Assembly (NCBI RefSeq): GCF_000017405.1
Contig: NC_009667.1
Span: 2,156,001-2,220,000 of the forward strand
Length of the DNA stretch: 64,000 nucleotides
Direction: 5' to 3'
DNA from: Brucella anthropi ATCC 49188
GTDB lineage: Bacteria > Pseudomonadota > Alphaproteobacteria > Rhizobiales > Rhizobiaceae
The position numbers were made by a program, and so were the translations under genes. The notes under the pieces were generated by a model, which ran no database searches, was not told where the DNA came from, and worked only from the letters and a program-made list of their open reading frames with translations. This document shows, one piece after another, positions 48,120-57,100 of the stretch; positions within the stretch are counted from its first letter, which is position 1; each line of letters begins with the position of its first letter.

Positions 48120-49177
48120 AGGAAATCGTCATCGTTACCGACGCCTGGCATCCTCAAGTCAACGGCGTCGTGCGCACGCTGACCAAATGTCGTGATCTGA
48201 TGATTGAGCGCGGATACGACGTCACCGTCATATCTCCGCTGGATTATCGGTCGGTCCCCTGTCCGACCTATCCGGAAATCCGGCTAGCCTTGACGACGCC
48301 GGGTGCGCTTAGACGACGTCTGAAGGCCATGCGACCGGACTATGTGCACATTGCAACCGAGGGTCCGCTCGGGTTTATGGCACGGCGCGCCTGCTTGAAA
48401 ATGGGCTGGTCCTTCACGACAAGCTTTCACACGCGGTTTCCCGAATATCTCGCGGAACGCTTTCCTGTCCCGCCACAATGGACCTATGCTTTCCTGCGAC
48501 GTTTCCATAATGCAGCCCAGCATACGCTGGTACCGACCCAATCTATTGCGGATGATCTCAAGGGGCGAGGTTTTACGCGGCTCGACCTCTGGACGCGCGG
48601 TGTCGATCGCAAACTGTTTTATCCTCGACCGGAAGTGGTCAAGGACTTGCCACGTCCGGTGTTCATTTGTGTGGGACGCGTCGCCACGGAAAAGAACCTG
48701 CCAGCGTTTCTGGAGCTTGATCTTCCCGGCACAAAGTTGATCGTCGGGGATGGTCCTTCCCTCAACGATCTGCGTGCGCGTTTCCCGGAGGTTGTGTTTG
48801 TCGGGAAGCAGGAAGGTGAAACGCTGGCAAACACCTATGCCGCAGCCGACGTGTTTGTCTTCCCAAGCCGGACAGATACGTTTGGTCTCGTCTTGCTTGA
48901 AGCAATTGCCTCCGGCTTGCCGGTGGCAGCCTATCCCGTTCCCGGATCAAGGGATGTTGTGGGGGCAACCGGGGCAGGCGTTCTCTCCGAAGATCTTGGG
49001 AAGGCGTGTCTGTCAGCTCTGCAGATGGAGCCGTTTGAGCCCGCGCAGGTACTCAGGCAGTTCACCTGGGACGCTTGTGCGGACATTTTCGAAGATGCTC
49101 TCGCTCCGATAAGCGGAACCGCGAGCGAGAGTTATCAACGTGCAAGTCAGCCCCAGACGGCAGCTTCCGGCGGGTAA
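48116..49177 (+). CDS. GT4-family glycosyltransferase
   Basis: GT-B fold glycosyltransferase of 353 residues, coupled to the phosphoesterase by ATGA. VTDAWHPQVNGVVRTL at the N-terminus and HIATEGPLGFMARRACL resemble GDP-mannose-dependent mannosyltransferases (MgtA type) and related glycolipid enzymes; the donor-binding EX7E region reads FPSRTDTFGLVLLEAIASGLPV. Product probably a membrane glycolipid; donor and acceptor are not certain. Its last 31 bases overlap the convergent epimerase gene. Confidence 0.88.
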   Translation: MKEIVIVTDAWHPQVNGVVRTLTKCRDLMIERGYDVTVISPLDYRSVPCPTYPEIRLALTTPGALRRRLKAMRPDYVHIATEGPLGFMARRACLKMGWSFTTSFHTRFPEYLAERFPVPPQWTYAFLRRFHNAAQHTLVPTQSIADDLKGRGFTRLDLWTRGVDRKLFYPRPEVVKDLPRPVFICVGRVATEKNLPAFLELDLPGTKLIVGDGPSLNDLRARFPEVVFVGKQEGETLANTYAAADVFVFPSRTDTFGLVLLEAIASGLPVAAYPVPGSRDVVGATGAGVLSEDLGKACLSALQMEPFEPAQVLRQFTWDACADIFEDALAPISGTASESYQRASQPQTAASGG

Positions 49178-50127
49178 ACCAGAGCCCCATCATAGCGCAA
49201 GCCTGGGTCACGATCATGGGCGAGGAGTAGCGGGCCATCAAGGTCAACCACATTGGCTTTCTGGGCGAGCAGAACAGCTGGCGCCATGCCGAGCGATGTG
49301 CCGACCATACAGCCGACCATGATCTGAAGACCGTAGTTGATTGCCTTGTCCCGCATGATGAGACCTTCAGTCAGTCCACCTGCTTTGTCGAGCTTGATGT
49401 TCACCGCGTCGTAGCGCTTGGCCAGCTCCTCAAGTCCGACCGACGTATGAACGCTTTCATCGGCACAGATAATGACAGGCCGTTCAATTTCACTGAGAAT
49501 ATGATCGTTATCCGCTGGCAAGGGCTGTTCGATAAGAACGACGCCTGCGTCGGCTGCTGCACGCATGTTCTCGGCAATATTGTCCGCCGTCCAACCTTCG
49601 TTCGCATCGATAATGATGCGACTGTTGGGAGCCGCATTCGTGACCGCTTGTATCTTCTCGATATCGTTTTCACCACCCATTTTGACCTTGATGAGAGGAT
49701 AGTGAGCGACCTTCGCCGTCGACTCTGCCATTTCGGCGGGTGTGCCGAGCGAAACGGTGATTGCGGTTTCAAGTGGTCGGGTTGGCGTACCGAGCATATC
49801 GGCGACGCTTCTGCCCGATGCCTTTGCCTCGAGATCCCATAAGGCACAATCGATCGCATTGCGGGCAGCGCCGGCTGGCATCAAAGTCTGGATATCCTGT
49901 CGTGTGGCACCACTTTCGATAGCTGTACGGGTGGCTTCAATCTGGGCACTCACGCTCTCGATGCTTTCGCCATAACGCGCATAAGGAACGCATTCGCCGC
50001 GCCCTTGATTGAGACCGTTGCCAATCACACACACAACGACAGCGGCTTCCGTCTTGGAGCCTCTGGAGATTGTGAATTTTCCGGCGATGGGATAGCGTTC
50101 GACAATGATATTCAAGGTATTGTGCAT
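49147..50127 (-). CDS. Dipeptide epimerase (L-Ala-D/L-Glu epimerase type), enolase superfamily
   Basis: A 326-residue muconate lactonizing-type enolase superfamily protein. Catalytic features: KVKMGG (Lys pair), metal ligands Asp in IIIDANEGW, Glu in LIEQPLP and Asp in ICADESVHT, and the opposite Lys in NIKLDKAGG. In characterised relatives it epimerises L-Ala-D-Glu from peptidoglycan turnover. ATG 50127 (MHNTLNIIVERYPIAG) is chosen behind AGAGGG; the frame extends to 50637 only as antisense to the mla genes. Convergent with the glycosyltransferase. Confidence 0.9.
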   Translation of the reverse strand: MHNTLNIIVERYPIAGKFTISRGSKTEAAVVVCVIGNGLNQGRGECVPYARYGESIESVSAQIEATRTAIESGATRQDIQTLMPAGAARNAIDCALWDLEAKASGRSVADMLGTPTRPLETAITVSLGTPAEMAESTAKVAHYPLIKVKMGGENDIEKIQAVTNAAPNSRIIIDANEGWTADNIAENMRAAADAGVVLIEQPLPADNDHILSEIERPVIICADESVHTSVGLEELAKRYDAVNIKLDKAGGLTEGLIMRDKAINYGLQIMVGCMVGTSLGMAPAVLLAQKANVVDLDGPLLLAHDRDPGLRYDGALVYPPEAAVWG

Positions 50128-50187
50128 AGAGATGCCCTCTGGGACGCAGTATTTCGGTCGTTCAACGACTCGTATATGAGGTAGGCC

Positions 50188-51363
50188 ATGTTGACCGACA
50201 CTGCCGACAAAGCAAGAGCCACCAATAATCCTGCGCCGAAGATTGATCTGACGGAGCAGGACGGTGCGCGCCATATACGGCTGAGCGGTCGCTGGGTCTC
50301 GCAGAGCGTCAATCTTGTCGATGACAAGATGCGCAGTCTTGAGAAAACGGACGAGCACAAAGCAACGATAATCGATGTTTCTGGCGTATCCGGTCTCGAT
50401 ACGGCAGGTGCCTGGCTGATTGAACGCTTGCGGCAGAGGCTCGTTGCAAAGAGTGCCGACGCGCAGCTTGAAGGCGTGCGTCAATCCTGGCTCCCTCTGA
50501 TGGAGGAAGTGGGGCAGGCTGTCGAACGTACTCTGGATATTCCACGTCAGAAGAAGCCGTTCTTTTTTATCTCGTTTCTGGCCGCGCTTGGCGGTGGCGT
50601 TATCTCTATGGGTAACGACTTCAAGATGGCGATGCATATCCTGGGCGCCACCATCCGCGGGGCCCAGCTGAAATACGGTCGAGGAAGCGGTATTCCAATC
50701 GCTGCCATCGTTACGCAGATGGATCGCATGGGCGTCGGTGCGATTCCCATTATCATCCTGATGTCGACGATCGTTGGTGCGATCATCGCCCAGCAGGGCG
50801 CATTTCAGTTGCGCTATTTCGGTGCAGAAATCTTTGTCGTCGATCTGGTTGGCATTCTGGTGCTGCGTGAACTCGGGGTGCTTCTGACAGCTATCATGAT
50901 CGCCGGTCGTTCAGGCAGTGCGATCACAGCTGAAATCGGCTCCATGAAAATGCGCGAGGAGACGGATGCTCTGACGGTTATCGGCCTCAATCCGGTCGGC
51001 GTTCTGGTTTTTCCCCGTCTCGTTGCGCTGGTCGTAGTCCTGCCATTGCTCACCATCATTTCCGACCTGGCTGCATTGATCGGGGCAGGCGGGGTCGCTT
51101 GGTTCTACTCCAATATTTCGCCCGATGCTTTCATCAGCCGCCTGCATGATGCGGTGGCGCTTAATACTTATTTCGCCGGTCTTATCAAGGCACCGTTTAT
51201 GGCCATGATCATCGGGATTCTCGCCTCGGTAGAAGGTATGAAGGTCGGAGGCAGTGCAGAATCACTTGGTCGTCGTGTTACTGCTTCCGTTGTGAAGGCA
51301 ATTTTTGTGGTTATTGTCGTGGATGGTTTGTTCGCGATGTTCTATGCGGCCATTAATTTTTAG
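50188..51363 (+). CDS. mlaE: Mla-type lipid ABC transporter permease with STAS domain
   Basis: Inner-membrane permease of 391 residues. An N-terminal STAS-like domain (about 25-115; HIRLSGRWVSQSVNL and IDVSGVSGLDTAGAWL) corresponds to MlaB and is fused to the MlaE permease (GRGSGIPIAAIVTQMDRMGVGAIPIII, GRSGSAITAEIGSMKMREETDAL). First gene of a four-gene unit for phospholipid traffic between the membranes. It is divergent from the epimerase gene, with 60 bases between. Confidence 0.93.
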   Translation: MLTDTADKARATNNPAPKIDLTEQDGARHIRLSGRWVSQSVNLVDDKMRSLEKTDEHKATIIDVSGVSGLDTAGAWLIERLRQRLVAKSADAQLEGVRQSWLPLMEEVGQAVERTLDIPRQKKPFFFISFLAALGGGVISMGNDFKMAMHILGATIRGAQLKYGRGSGIPIAAIVTQMDRMGVGAIPIIILMSTIVGAIIAQQGAFQLRYFGAEIFVVDLVGILVLRELGVLLTAIMIAGRSGSAITAEIGSMKMREETDALTVIGLNPVGVLVFPRLVALVVVLPLLTIISDLAALIGAGGVAWFYSNISPDAFISRLHDAVALNTYFAGLIKAPFMAMIIGILASVEGMKVGGSAESLGRRVTASVVKAIFVVIVVDGLFAMFYAAINF

Positions 51364-51474
51364 AAACTGCTTATGTTCTTTGTTTTTAATGGGTTCTTTG
51401 AGACACAGTTGCACAGAAAATTGACCCCTCAATCGTGTTCAACGGTTCAGTCCGAAGCCGAGCTCGGTTAAAGA

Positions 51475-52338
51475 ATGATTATGGAGAACGGCATCGACCA
51501 CCAGTCGCAACCGCAGGACGAAGACAATCGCCAGACGACCGCGCCGATGATCTCGGTGCGCGACGTGACGGTTTCGTTCGGGCGTCAGACGGTGCTCGAC
51601 AAGCTGTCGCTTGAGATTTACCAGGGTGAGGTTCTGGGCTTCATCGGTCCTTCGGGGGCGGGAAAATCAGTGCTGATGCGGACCATTCTCGGTCTCAACA
51701 AGAAACAGTCGGGTGAAATCGAGATTCTCGGTCGCAACATCGATCAGCTGAATGAGATGGAAAAAATGTCCATCGACATGCGTATGGGCGTCTTGTTCCA
51801 GCACGGTGCGTTGTTTTCTGCACTGAATGTTCTTGAGAACATTCAGGTTCCGATGCGCGAGTATCTTGATCTGTCACCGAAGCTGATGGACGAGCTGGCG
51901 CGACTGAAAATCGACCTTGTCGGCTTGAAGCCTGACACGGCAGAAAAATTTCCGTCCGAACTTTCCGGCGGCATGATCAAGCGTGCCGCGCTTGCGCGTG
52001 CGTTGGCTCTGGATCCGGGCATTCTGTTTCTTGATGAACCGACATCGGGCCTGGATCCCATCGGTGCTGCGGAGTTCGATGACCTGATTGCCAATCTACG
52101 CGATACGATGGGTCTGACCGTTTATATGGTCACTCATGATCTCGATAGTCTTTTTGCAATTTGCGACCGGATCGCTGTTCTTGGAAACAAGAAGGTGCTC
52201 GTCAGCGGCACCATTGAAGACATGCTAACGGTAGACGATCCGTGGGTTAAATCCTATTTTCGGGGCAAGCGCGCGCGCCAGATTGATCCATCGGCGCCAA
52301 CGAGACGGCGGCCCGGCAGCCGCTTGCAGACTGGATAA
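51475..52338 (+). CDS. mlaF: Mla-type ABC transporter ATP-binding protein
   Basis: ATPase of 287 residues: Walker A GPSGAGKSVLMR, Q-loop VLFQHGALFSALNVLEN typical of MlaF, signature LSGGMIKRAALARAL, Walker B GILFLDEPTSGLD and switch His in VTHDLDS. Energises the permease. ATG 51475 or the third codon ATG are possible starts. A 111-base gap to mlaE is the largest in the operon and contains no terminator I can see. Confidence 0.94.
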   Translation: MIMENGIDHQSQPQDEDNRQTTAPMISVRDVTVSFGRQTVLDKLSLEIYQGEVLGFIGPSGAGKSVLMRTILGLNKKQSGEIEILGRNIDQLNEMEKMSIDMRMGVLFQHGALFSALNVLENIQVPMREYLDLSPKLMDELARLKIDLVGLKPDTAEKFPSELSGGMIKRAALARALALDPGILFLDEPTSGLDPIGAAEFDDLIANLRDTMGLTVYMVTHDLDSLFAICDRIAVLGNKKVLVSGTIEDMLTVDDPWVKSYFRGKRARQIDPSAPTRRRPGSRLQTG

Positions 52339-52341
52339 GAT

Positions 52342-53337
52342 ATGGAAACTAAAGCCAATTATGTTCTGGTGGGTGTCTTTACGCTGATCGTCAGCCTGTT
52401 GGCTTTCGCGTTTGTGTTCTGGATCGCCCGTTTTGGGGAAGCACGCGATTCTCAGGAGCTCGATGTTCGTATCCCGGGTTCTGTTACGGGGTTGTCGCTT
52501 GGTAGTCAGGTTCTGTTCAACGGTATCAAGGTTGGTGATGTTCGCGCACTTAAACTCGATGAAACCAATCCAGAAATGGTGATCGTTAAAACCCGCGTCA
52601 ACGCGACGACACCTATTACCCGCTCAACTGCAGCAACTCTTGGTTTTCAGGGGCTGACCGGGCAGGCTTATATTGAACTGAAGGGCGGTCGTCTTGATGA
52701 GCCCAATCTTCTGACCGAGGCTGCAAACGTAGATTCGGTTGCGCGTATTGATGCCGATCCGTCCTCAATCAACAATCTTCTTGCTACCGCACAGGATATT
52801 GCTGCACGAGCCAATGCCGTGCTTGGTCAGTTGGAGGGCTTCGTAAAGGATGCTCGTGGACCGCTGACGGATACAATCAACAACACGAAGACTTTCACCG
52901 ATGCACTGGCACAGAACGCCAACATTATTCAGGAACTTGGTGAGAACACCGGAAACATCAACCAGATCGTCACTGACGCCAAGGATATGATGGCTCGCTT
53001 GAACGCTGCTTCTGTGCGTGTTGACGCCATTCTGGCGAAAACGGACAAGCTCCTGTCGAGCGACGACAAGGATGGGGTTGTTGCACAGGCTAAGGCAACG
53101 CTGGAATCCATCCGCCAGACATCCGACAATCTCGACAAGCGGATGGGGCCGATTGCGGACAATCTCCAGCGTTTTTCGGGACAGGGATTGCGTGATGTGC
53201 AATCCGTCGTGGTGGATAGCCGCCGCTCCATTCAGCGGATAGAACAGGCAATTACCGATCTCGAGCGTAACCCTCAGCGCCTTATCTTTGGCGGTAAAGG
53301 GAATGTACCTCAGTATGACGGGAGGACGCGTCATTGA
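52342..53337 (+). CDS. mlaD: MlaD/MCE-domain lipid transport protein
   Basis: A 331-residue protein with one N-terminal membrane helix (VLVGVFTLIVSLLAFAFVFWIARFG), a single MCE domain (about 38-120; VRIPGSVTGLSLGSQVLFNGIKVGDV), and a long helical C-terminal region (about 150-315) with heptad character that could form a channel as in other MCE proteins. Periplasmic, bound to the inner membrane. Ends with a four-base overlap on the lipoprotein gene. Confidence 0.93.
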   Translation: METKANYVLVGVFTLIVSLLAFAFVFWIARFGEARDSQELDVRIPGSVTGLSLGSQVLFNGIKVGDVRALKLDETNPEMVIVKTRVNATTPITRSTAATLGFQGLTGQAYIELKGGRLDEPNLLTEAANVDSVARIDADPSSINNLLATAQDIAARANAVLGQLEGFVKDARGPLTDTINNTKTFTDALAQNANIIQELGENTGNINQIVTDAKDMMARLNAASVRVDAILAKTDKLLSSDDKDGVVAQAKATLESIRQTSDNLDKRMGPIADNLQRFSGQGLRDVQSVVVDSRRSIQRIEQAITDLERNPQRLIFGGKGNVPQYDGRTRH

Positions 53338-53963
53338 TTTCCAAAGCTAGCCTTGTTGACATGAAATCACGTCGCACTCTTTGTCGTACAACTTCAATAT
53401 GTGTTCTGCTCAGCATACTTCTTGCTGGCTGCGGGACGACAACGCCGCTCGACACGTTCAATCTGTCTGCACCGCAGCCGGGTGTTTCTTCGCCAAGCCG
53501 CAAGAACACGCAGTTGCTTGTTCCGACGCCAACAGCCCTTAAGGCGCTCGATAGCGAGAATATCGTTGTCAGCTCAGCGCCCGGTTCCATCGAATATCTG
53601 AAGGGTGCTCAATGGGGCGACAGGCTGACGAACATTGTGCAATCACGTCTGGTGCAGGCCTATGAGAATACAGGTGTGTTCGGCGGGATTGGCCGCCCAG
53701 GAGACGGGCTGGCAATCAACTATCAGATTCTGACCGATCTGCGCATGTTCGGCATTCAGGCCTATGCATCGCCTAAGCTCGCAGTGGTCGAACTGGCTGT
53801 CAAACTGATGAATGACAAGAATGGCGAGGTTCGGGCCACCCGCGTGTTCCGTACGGCCATTCCGGTAAGCGGTGCGACGAATGCGGCCTATGTGAAGGCA
53901 CTCGACGCGGCTTTTGAACGGACTGCTAGTGAGATTGTTAGCTGGACAGTGACAGCGCTCTAA
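53334..53963 (+). CDS. ABC-type transport auxiliary lipoprotein (PqiC/YmbA type)
   Basis: Outer-membrane lipoprotein of 209 residues, lipobox LLAGC near residue 33. The body (DTFNLSAPQPG, WGDRLTNIVQSRLVQAYENTG, VFRTAIPVSG and a C-terminal VKALDAAFERTASEIVSW) matches the PF03886 family that works with MCE systems. The TTG at 53334 overlaps the mlaD stop (TTGA) and has GGAGG eight bases upstream; ATG 53361 is the alternative. Completes an mla-like set of permease, ATPase, MCE protein and lipoprotein. Confidence 0.88.
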   Translation: MISKASLVDMKSRRTLCRTTSICVLLSILLAGCGTTTPLDTFNLSAPQPGVSSPSRKNTQLLVPTPTALKALDSENIVVSSAPGSIEYLKGAQWGDRLTNIVQSRLVQAYENTGVFGGIGRPGDGLAINYQILTDLRMFGIQAYASPKLAVVELAVKLMNDKNGEVRATRVFRTAIPVSGATNAAYVKALDAAFERTASEIVSWTVTAL

Positions 53964-53976
53964 CCGTTTTTTTAAA

Positions 53977-54019
53977 GCACATATTGTCTGAAAACCGTTT
54001 CACACTTTTCGAGATGCAC
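53977..54019. repeat. 43-base palindromic intergenic repeat, copy 2
   Basis: Matches copy 1 (5756-5798) at 37 of 43 positions, including the uninterrupted core CTGAAAACCGTTTCACAC. The outer arms GCACAT and ATGCAC have decayed from perfect pairing. Lies just after the last mla gene. Confidence 0.7.
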
Positions 54020-54043
54020 TCCAACCGAGGCAAGGTGGAACAA

Positions 54044-54080
54044 TAAAAAAGGTCGGCGTGTTGCGCCGACCTTTTTTATT
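54044..54080. terminator. Bidirectional terminator after the mla operon
   Basis: AAAAAAGGTCGGCG-TGTTG-CGCCGACCTTTTTT: an eight-pair GC stem flanked by six A and six T, active in both directions. Together with the next hairpin it separates the convergent mla operon and giant gene. Confidence 0.93.
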
Positions 54081-54116
54081 GAACGGAACCAGCCGGTTTA
54101 ATCCGAGCCAGACAAA

Positions 54117-54148
54117 CAAAAACGCGGCCCGAAGGCCGCGTTTCCTTT
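54117..54148 (-). terminator. Terminator of the giant coiled-coil gene
   Basis: On the minus strand AACGCGGCC-TTCG-GGCCGCG forms a strong stem with a tetraloop, followed by TTTTTGTTTGT. It lies 12 bases after the giant gene's stop codon. Confidence 0.88.
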
Positions 54149-54159
54149 TAGTTCTGGTC

Positions 54160-57100
54160 TTAGCGAAGGCGACCGCTTGCGTGGGCAAGCATGGTGTAGA
54201 CCTTGCCAGTGTCCGAGGTGAGGTAAGTCCGCGTCACCATGTTGTCACGGTCGTTGCGGGCTACATCTTCAAGCAGACGCTGGAAGTCGTCCATGTAGCG
54301 GTCGACGGCGCGGCGGAATTCACCATCCGTCTGATACTTGCGCTTGATATCATCAAAAGTCTGCTGACCCTTCAGCGTGTAGAGACGGCGAGTAAAGACG
54401 TTTCGTTCACCGCGACGATAACGGTCCCAAAGCTCCACCGAAGCTTCGTGGTCGATAGCGCGGGCAATGTCCACCGAAAGCGAGTTCAGCGATTCAACGA
54501 CATGGCTTGGTGAACGAGGCGTTGCGACCGGCTGTACTTTCGGCTGCGCGGCTTCTTCTTCCTCGCGGGAAGCACGGGCCAGGAGATCAGACACCCATCC
54601 ACGCGGCTTTTCTGCCTGTGCGGCTGCCGGTGCAGGCTGAGCCTTCGGCGCTTCGTAGGCGCGCTGGCGAATTGCAACATCTGCCTGTACCACTGGTGCC
54701 TGAACAGGGGCTGGACGAGCTGCTGCCGGTGCCGGACGCGAAACCGGGCGATCAGCACGGCTTTCGCCGACATCTACCAGACGACCGGACTTATTGACGA
54801 TTTCGGCCAGTTCCTTGAGCGCATTGATCTGCTCGCTCACGGCTTTGCGCATAGCGGTCGTTGTTTCCTTGGCCTCGGCAGGCATGTCGAGAACGCCACG
54901 CTTCAGTTCGCCACGGGTCGTGTTGAGCTCGTTGCGAATTTCGCTTGCAGTGCGGCGAATATCGTCGGTTGCTGCAGAGAACTTCTGTGCTGCCTGTTCA
55001 ACGATTTCCGAAACGCTTTCCCGCATCTTCTCGGCAGACGAACGGGTCTGGCCTTCGGCGCGCTGGAATGCGGAGGTCACCAGCCCTTCGAAGGACTGCA
55101 TCAGCTTTTCCACGCCTTCCGACTTCTCGACGAGACCGGATGCCAGTTTGTCGAGCGCCTGATGACGATCTTCAAGCGTGCTGACAAGGCCGTTCTGCGC
55201 CGTGTTGATCATGTCGGAAGCCGAAGAGAGAACCTTTCCGTGCTCTTCGAAGCGGTCGGCGATGTCTGCGATCTGCGACAGCGTGCTGTCGGAGATAGCG
55301 CGCAGCGTACCGATATTGCCGTCAATCAGGCCAGTGGAGGCCTGGAACATCTGCGCTGCACGGTTGGTGTTTTCAACGAAGCTCGAGGTCGTGTCGACAA
55401 GGCGACCATCGATATCGGTGAGATTGCGCGTTGCAGTGTCGATCAACTTGCCCAGTTCGCCGTTGGAGGCTGCAAGACGATCGATCAGTTCGCTGACATT
55501 GTCGGAAAGACCGGTCTTGGCCTGCTGAACAGCGGCAATCGTTTCCGCTGTGCGGCTTGCAAGCGCATTGACCAGAGCGGCGTTTTCCGAACGAAGCCTG
55601 TCTGTTGCGGCATGGGTTGCTTCTTCAAGCTGCTGCGCCAGTCCACGACCGCTATCAGCAAGCCGCTGTACAAGCGGTTCTGCCGTATCGTTGAGGATCT
55701 TGGTGATTTCCTGCGAACGGGCAGCGAGAACGGCATTGAGCTCACGAGTACGTTCTTCCAGCGTCACCGCAGTCGTGTCGGTTACCTGTGCAATACGAGC
55801 CTCGACGGAACCGAGTTCCATCGTGATGCGCGAGCCGATATCACCGAGACGGGTTGCAATCGCGTCAGCACGCTCAGCGAGGCGCGTTTCGGTGCCAGCG
55901 AGATTGTCGGCAACGCTGGCCGAGAAGGACTCGCTATGGCCTGCAAGCGTTTCACTCGTCTTGGAAGCCGTATCGGCAATCCGCGCTTCAATCGAGCTAA
56001 GTTCGCCGGTGAGGCGGCTTTCGATTGCTTCAAGACCGCTGGCAATAGCGCTGGCGCGTTCATTGAGGCGCGTTTCGGTGCCAGCAAGGTTGTCGGCGAC
56101 GCTTGCAGCGAAGGCTTCGCTGTGACCAGCAAGCGTTTCGCTGGTTCTGCTTGCCGTGTTGGCGATGCGGGCTTCGATTGAGCCAAGCTCGCCGGTGAGG
56201 CGGCTTTCGATCTCACCAAGACGACCGGCAATCGCGTCGGCGCGGTCGCCGAGACGTGCTTCCGTGCCAGACAGATTATCGATCAGGCGAGCGCTGAATG
56301 CTTCGCCGAAGCCATCCAGAGCTTCACCAGCCTTGGCTGCTTCAGCCGAAAGCGTGCTCGCGGCTTCACCGATCTTCTCGCGCAGCGTGCCAGCAACGAT
56401 GCCAGCGCTCTGTTCGAGTGCACGGCGGACATTGTCGACGCCGATGGTGAGTGCCTTTTCCATCGTCTGTGTGCGTTCTTCGATAATGCCGGTCTGGCCT
56501 TCAAATGCGCGGCTGATGGTCGAACTGCTGTCGGCAATTGCATTGTGAAGGTTGGTCGTGCGCTGCTCCAGGATATCGCTGTGATCCTGCAGCGTCTGGC
56601 TCAGCGATGTCGTGCTCTCACTCAGGGTCGAGCGGATTTCGGCAGCACGCGTTTCAATTGTGCGCTCGTGACCGTCCAGAATGCCTGAGAGGGCATTGTT
56701 GTGATCGTTCAGGACGTTATGAAGGCCGCTCGTGCGCTCTTCGACCTGACGAACATGTTCGCCCAAGGCGGCAACAAATGCATCGCGACCGGCACCAATG
56801 GAATCAGTCATGCTGCTTGCACGTTCATCGAGAATGCGTGCGAGCGTGTTCTGATTATCAGTGATGAGCGCCTGTAGCGAATTTACGCGCTCATCGAAAG
56901 TGCGAGCGAGAACCTCACGGTTTTCGTTGAAGTTATCGCGCATTGCGGCGGCACGCTCATCCATCAGTTGAGCAAGCATGGCTTGATTGCCCGCAATGAC
57001 ACCATGAAGCGTGGTGGCGCGCTCTTCCAGCGAACGAGCGTGGTCTGCAAAGCTTGCATCAAGCAGTGCGGAATGGCTTGCTATTGTCTCGCGCAGTGCG

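Noticed and set aside
50128..50637. N-terminal extension of the dipeptide epimerase
   Set aside because: The 170 upstream codons are antisense to mlaE and lack enolase-family similarity; ATG 50127 has a ribosome site and the family N-terminus.
55162..56181. A 339-codon open frame antisense to the giant gene
   Set aside because: Arises from the repetitive composition of the coiled-coil gene; its apparent repeats mirror the 186-base repeat.
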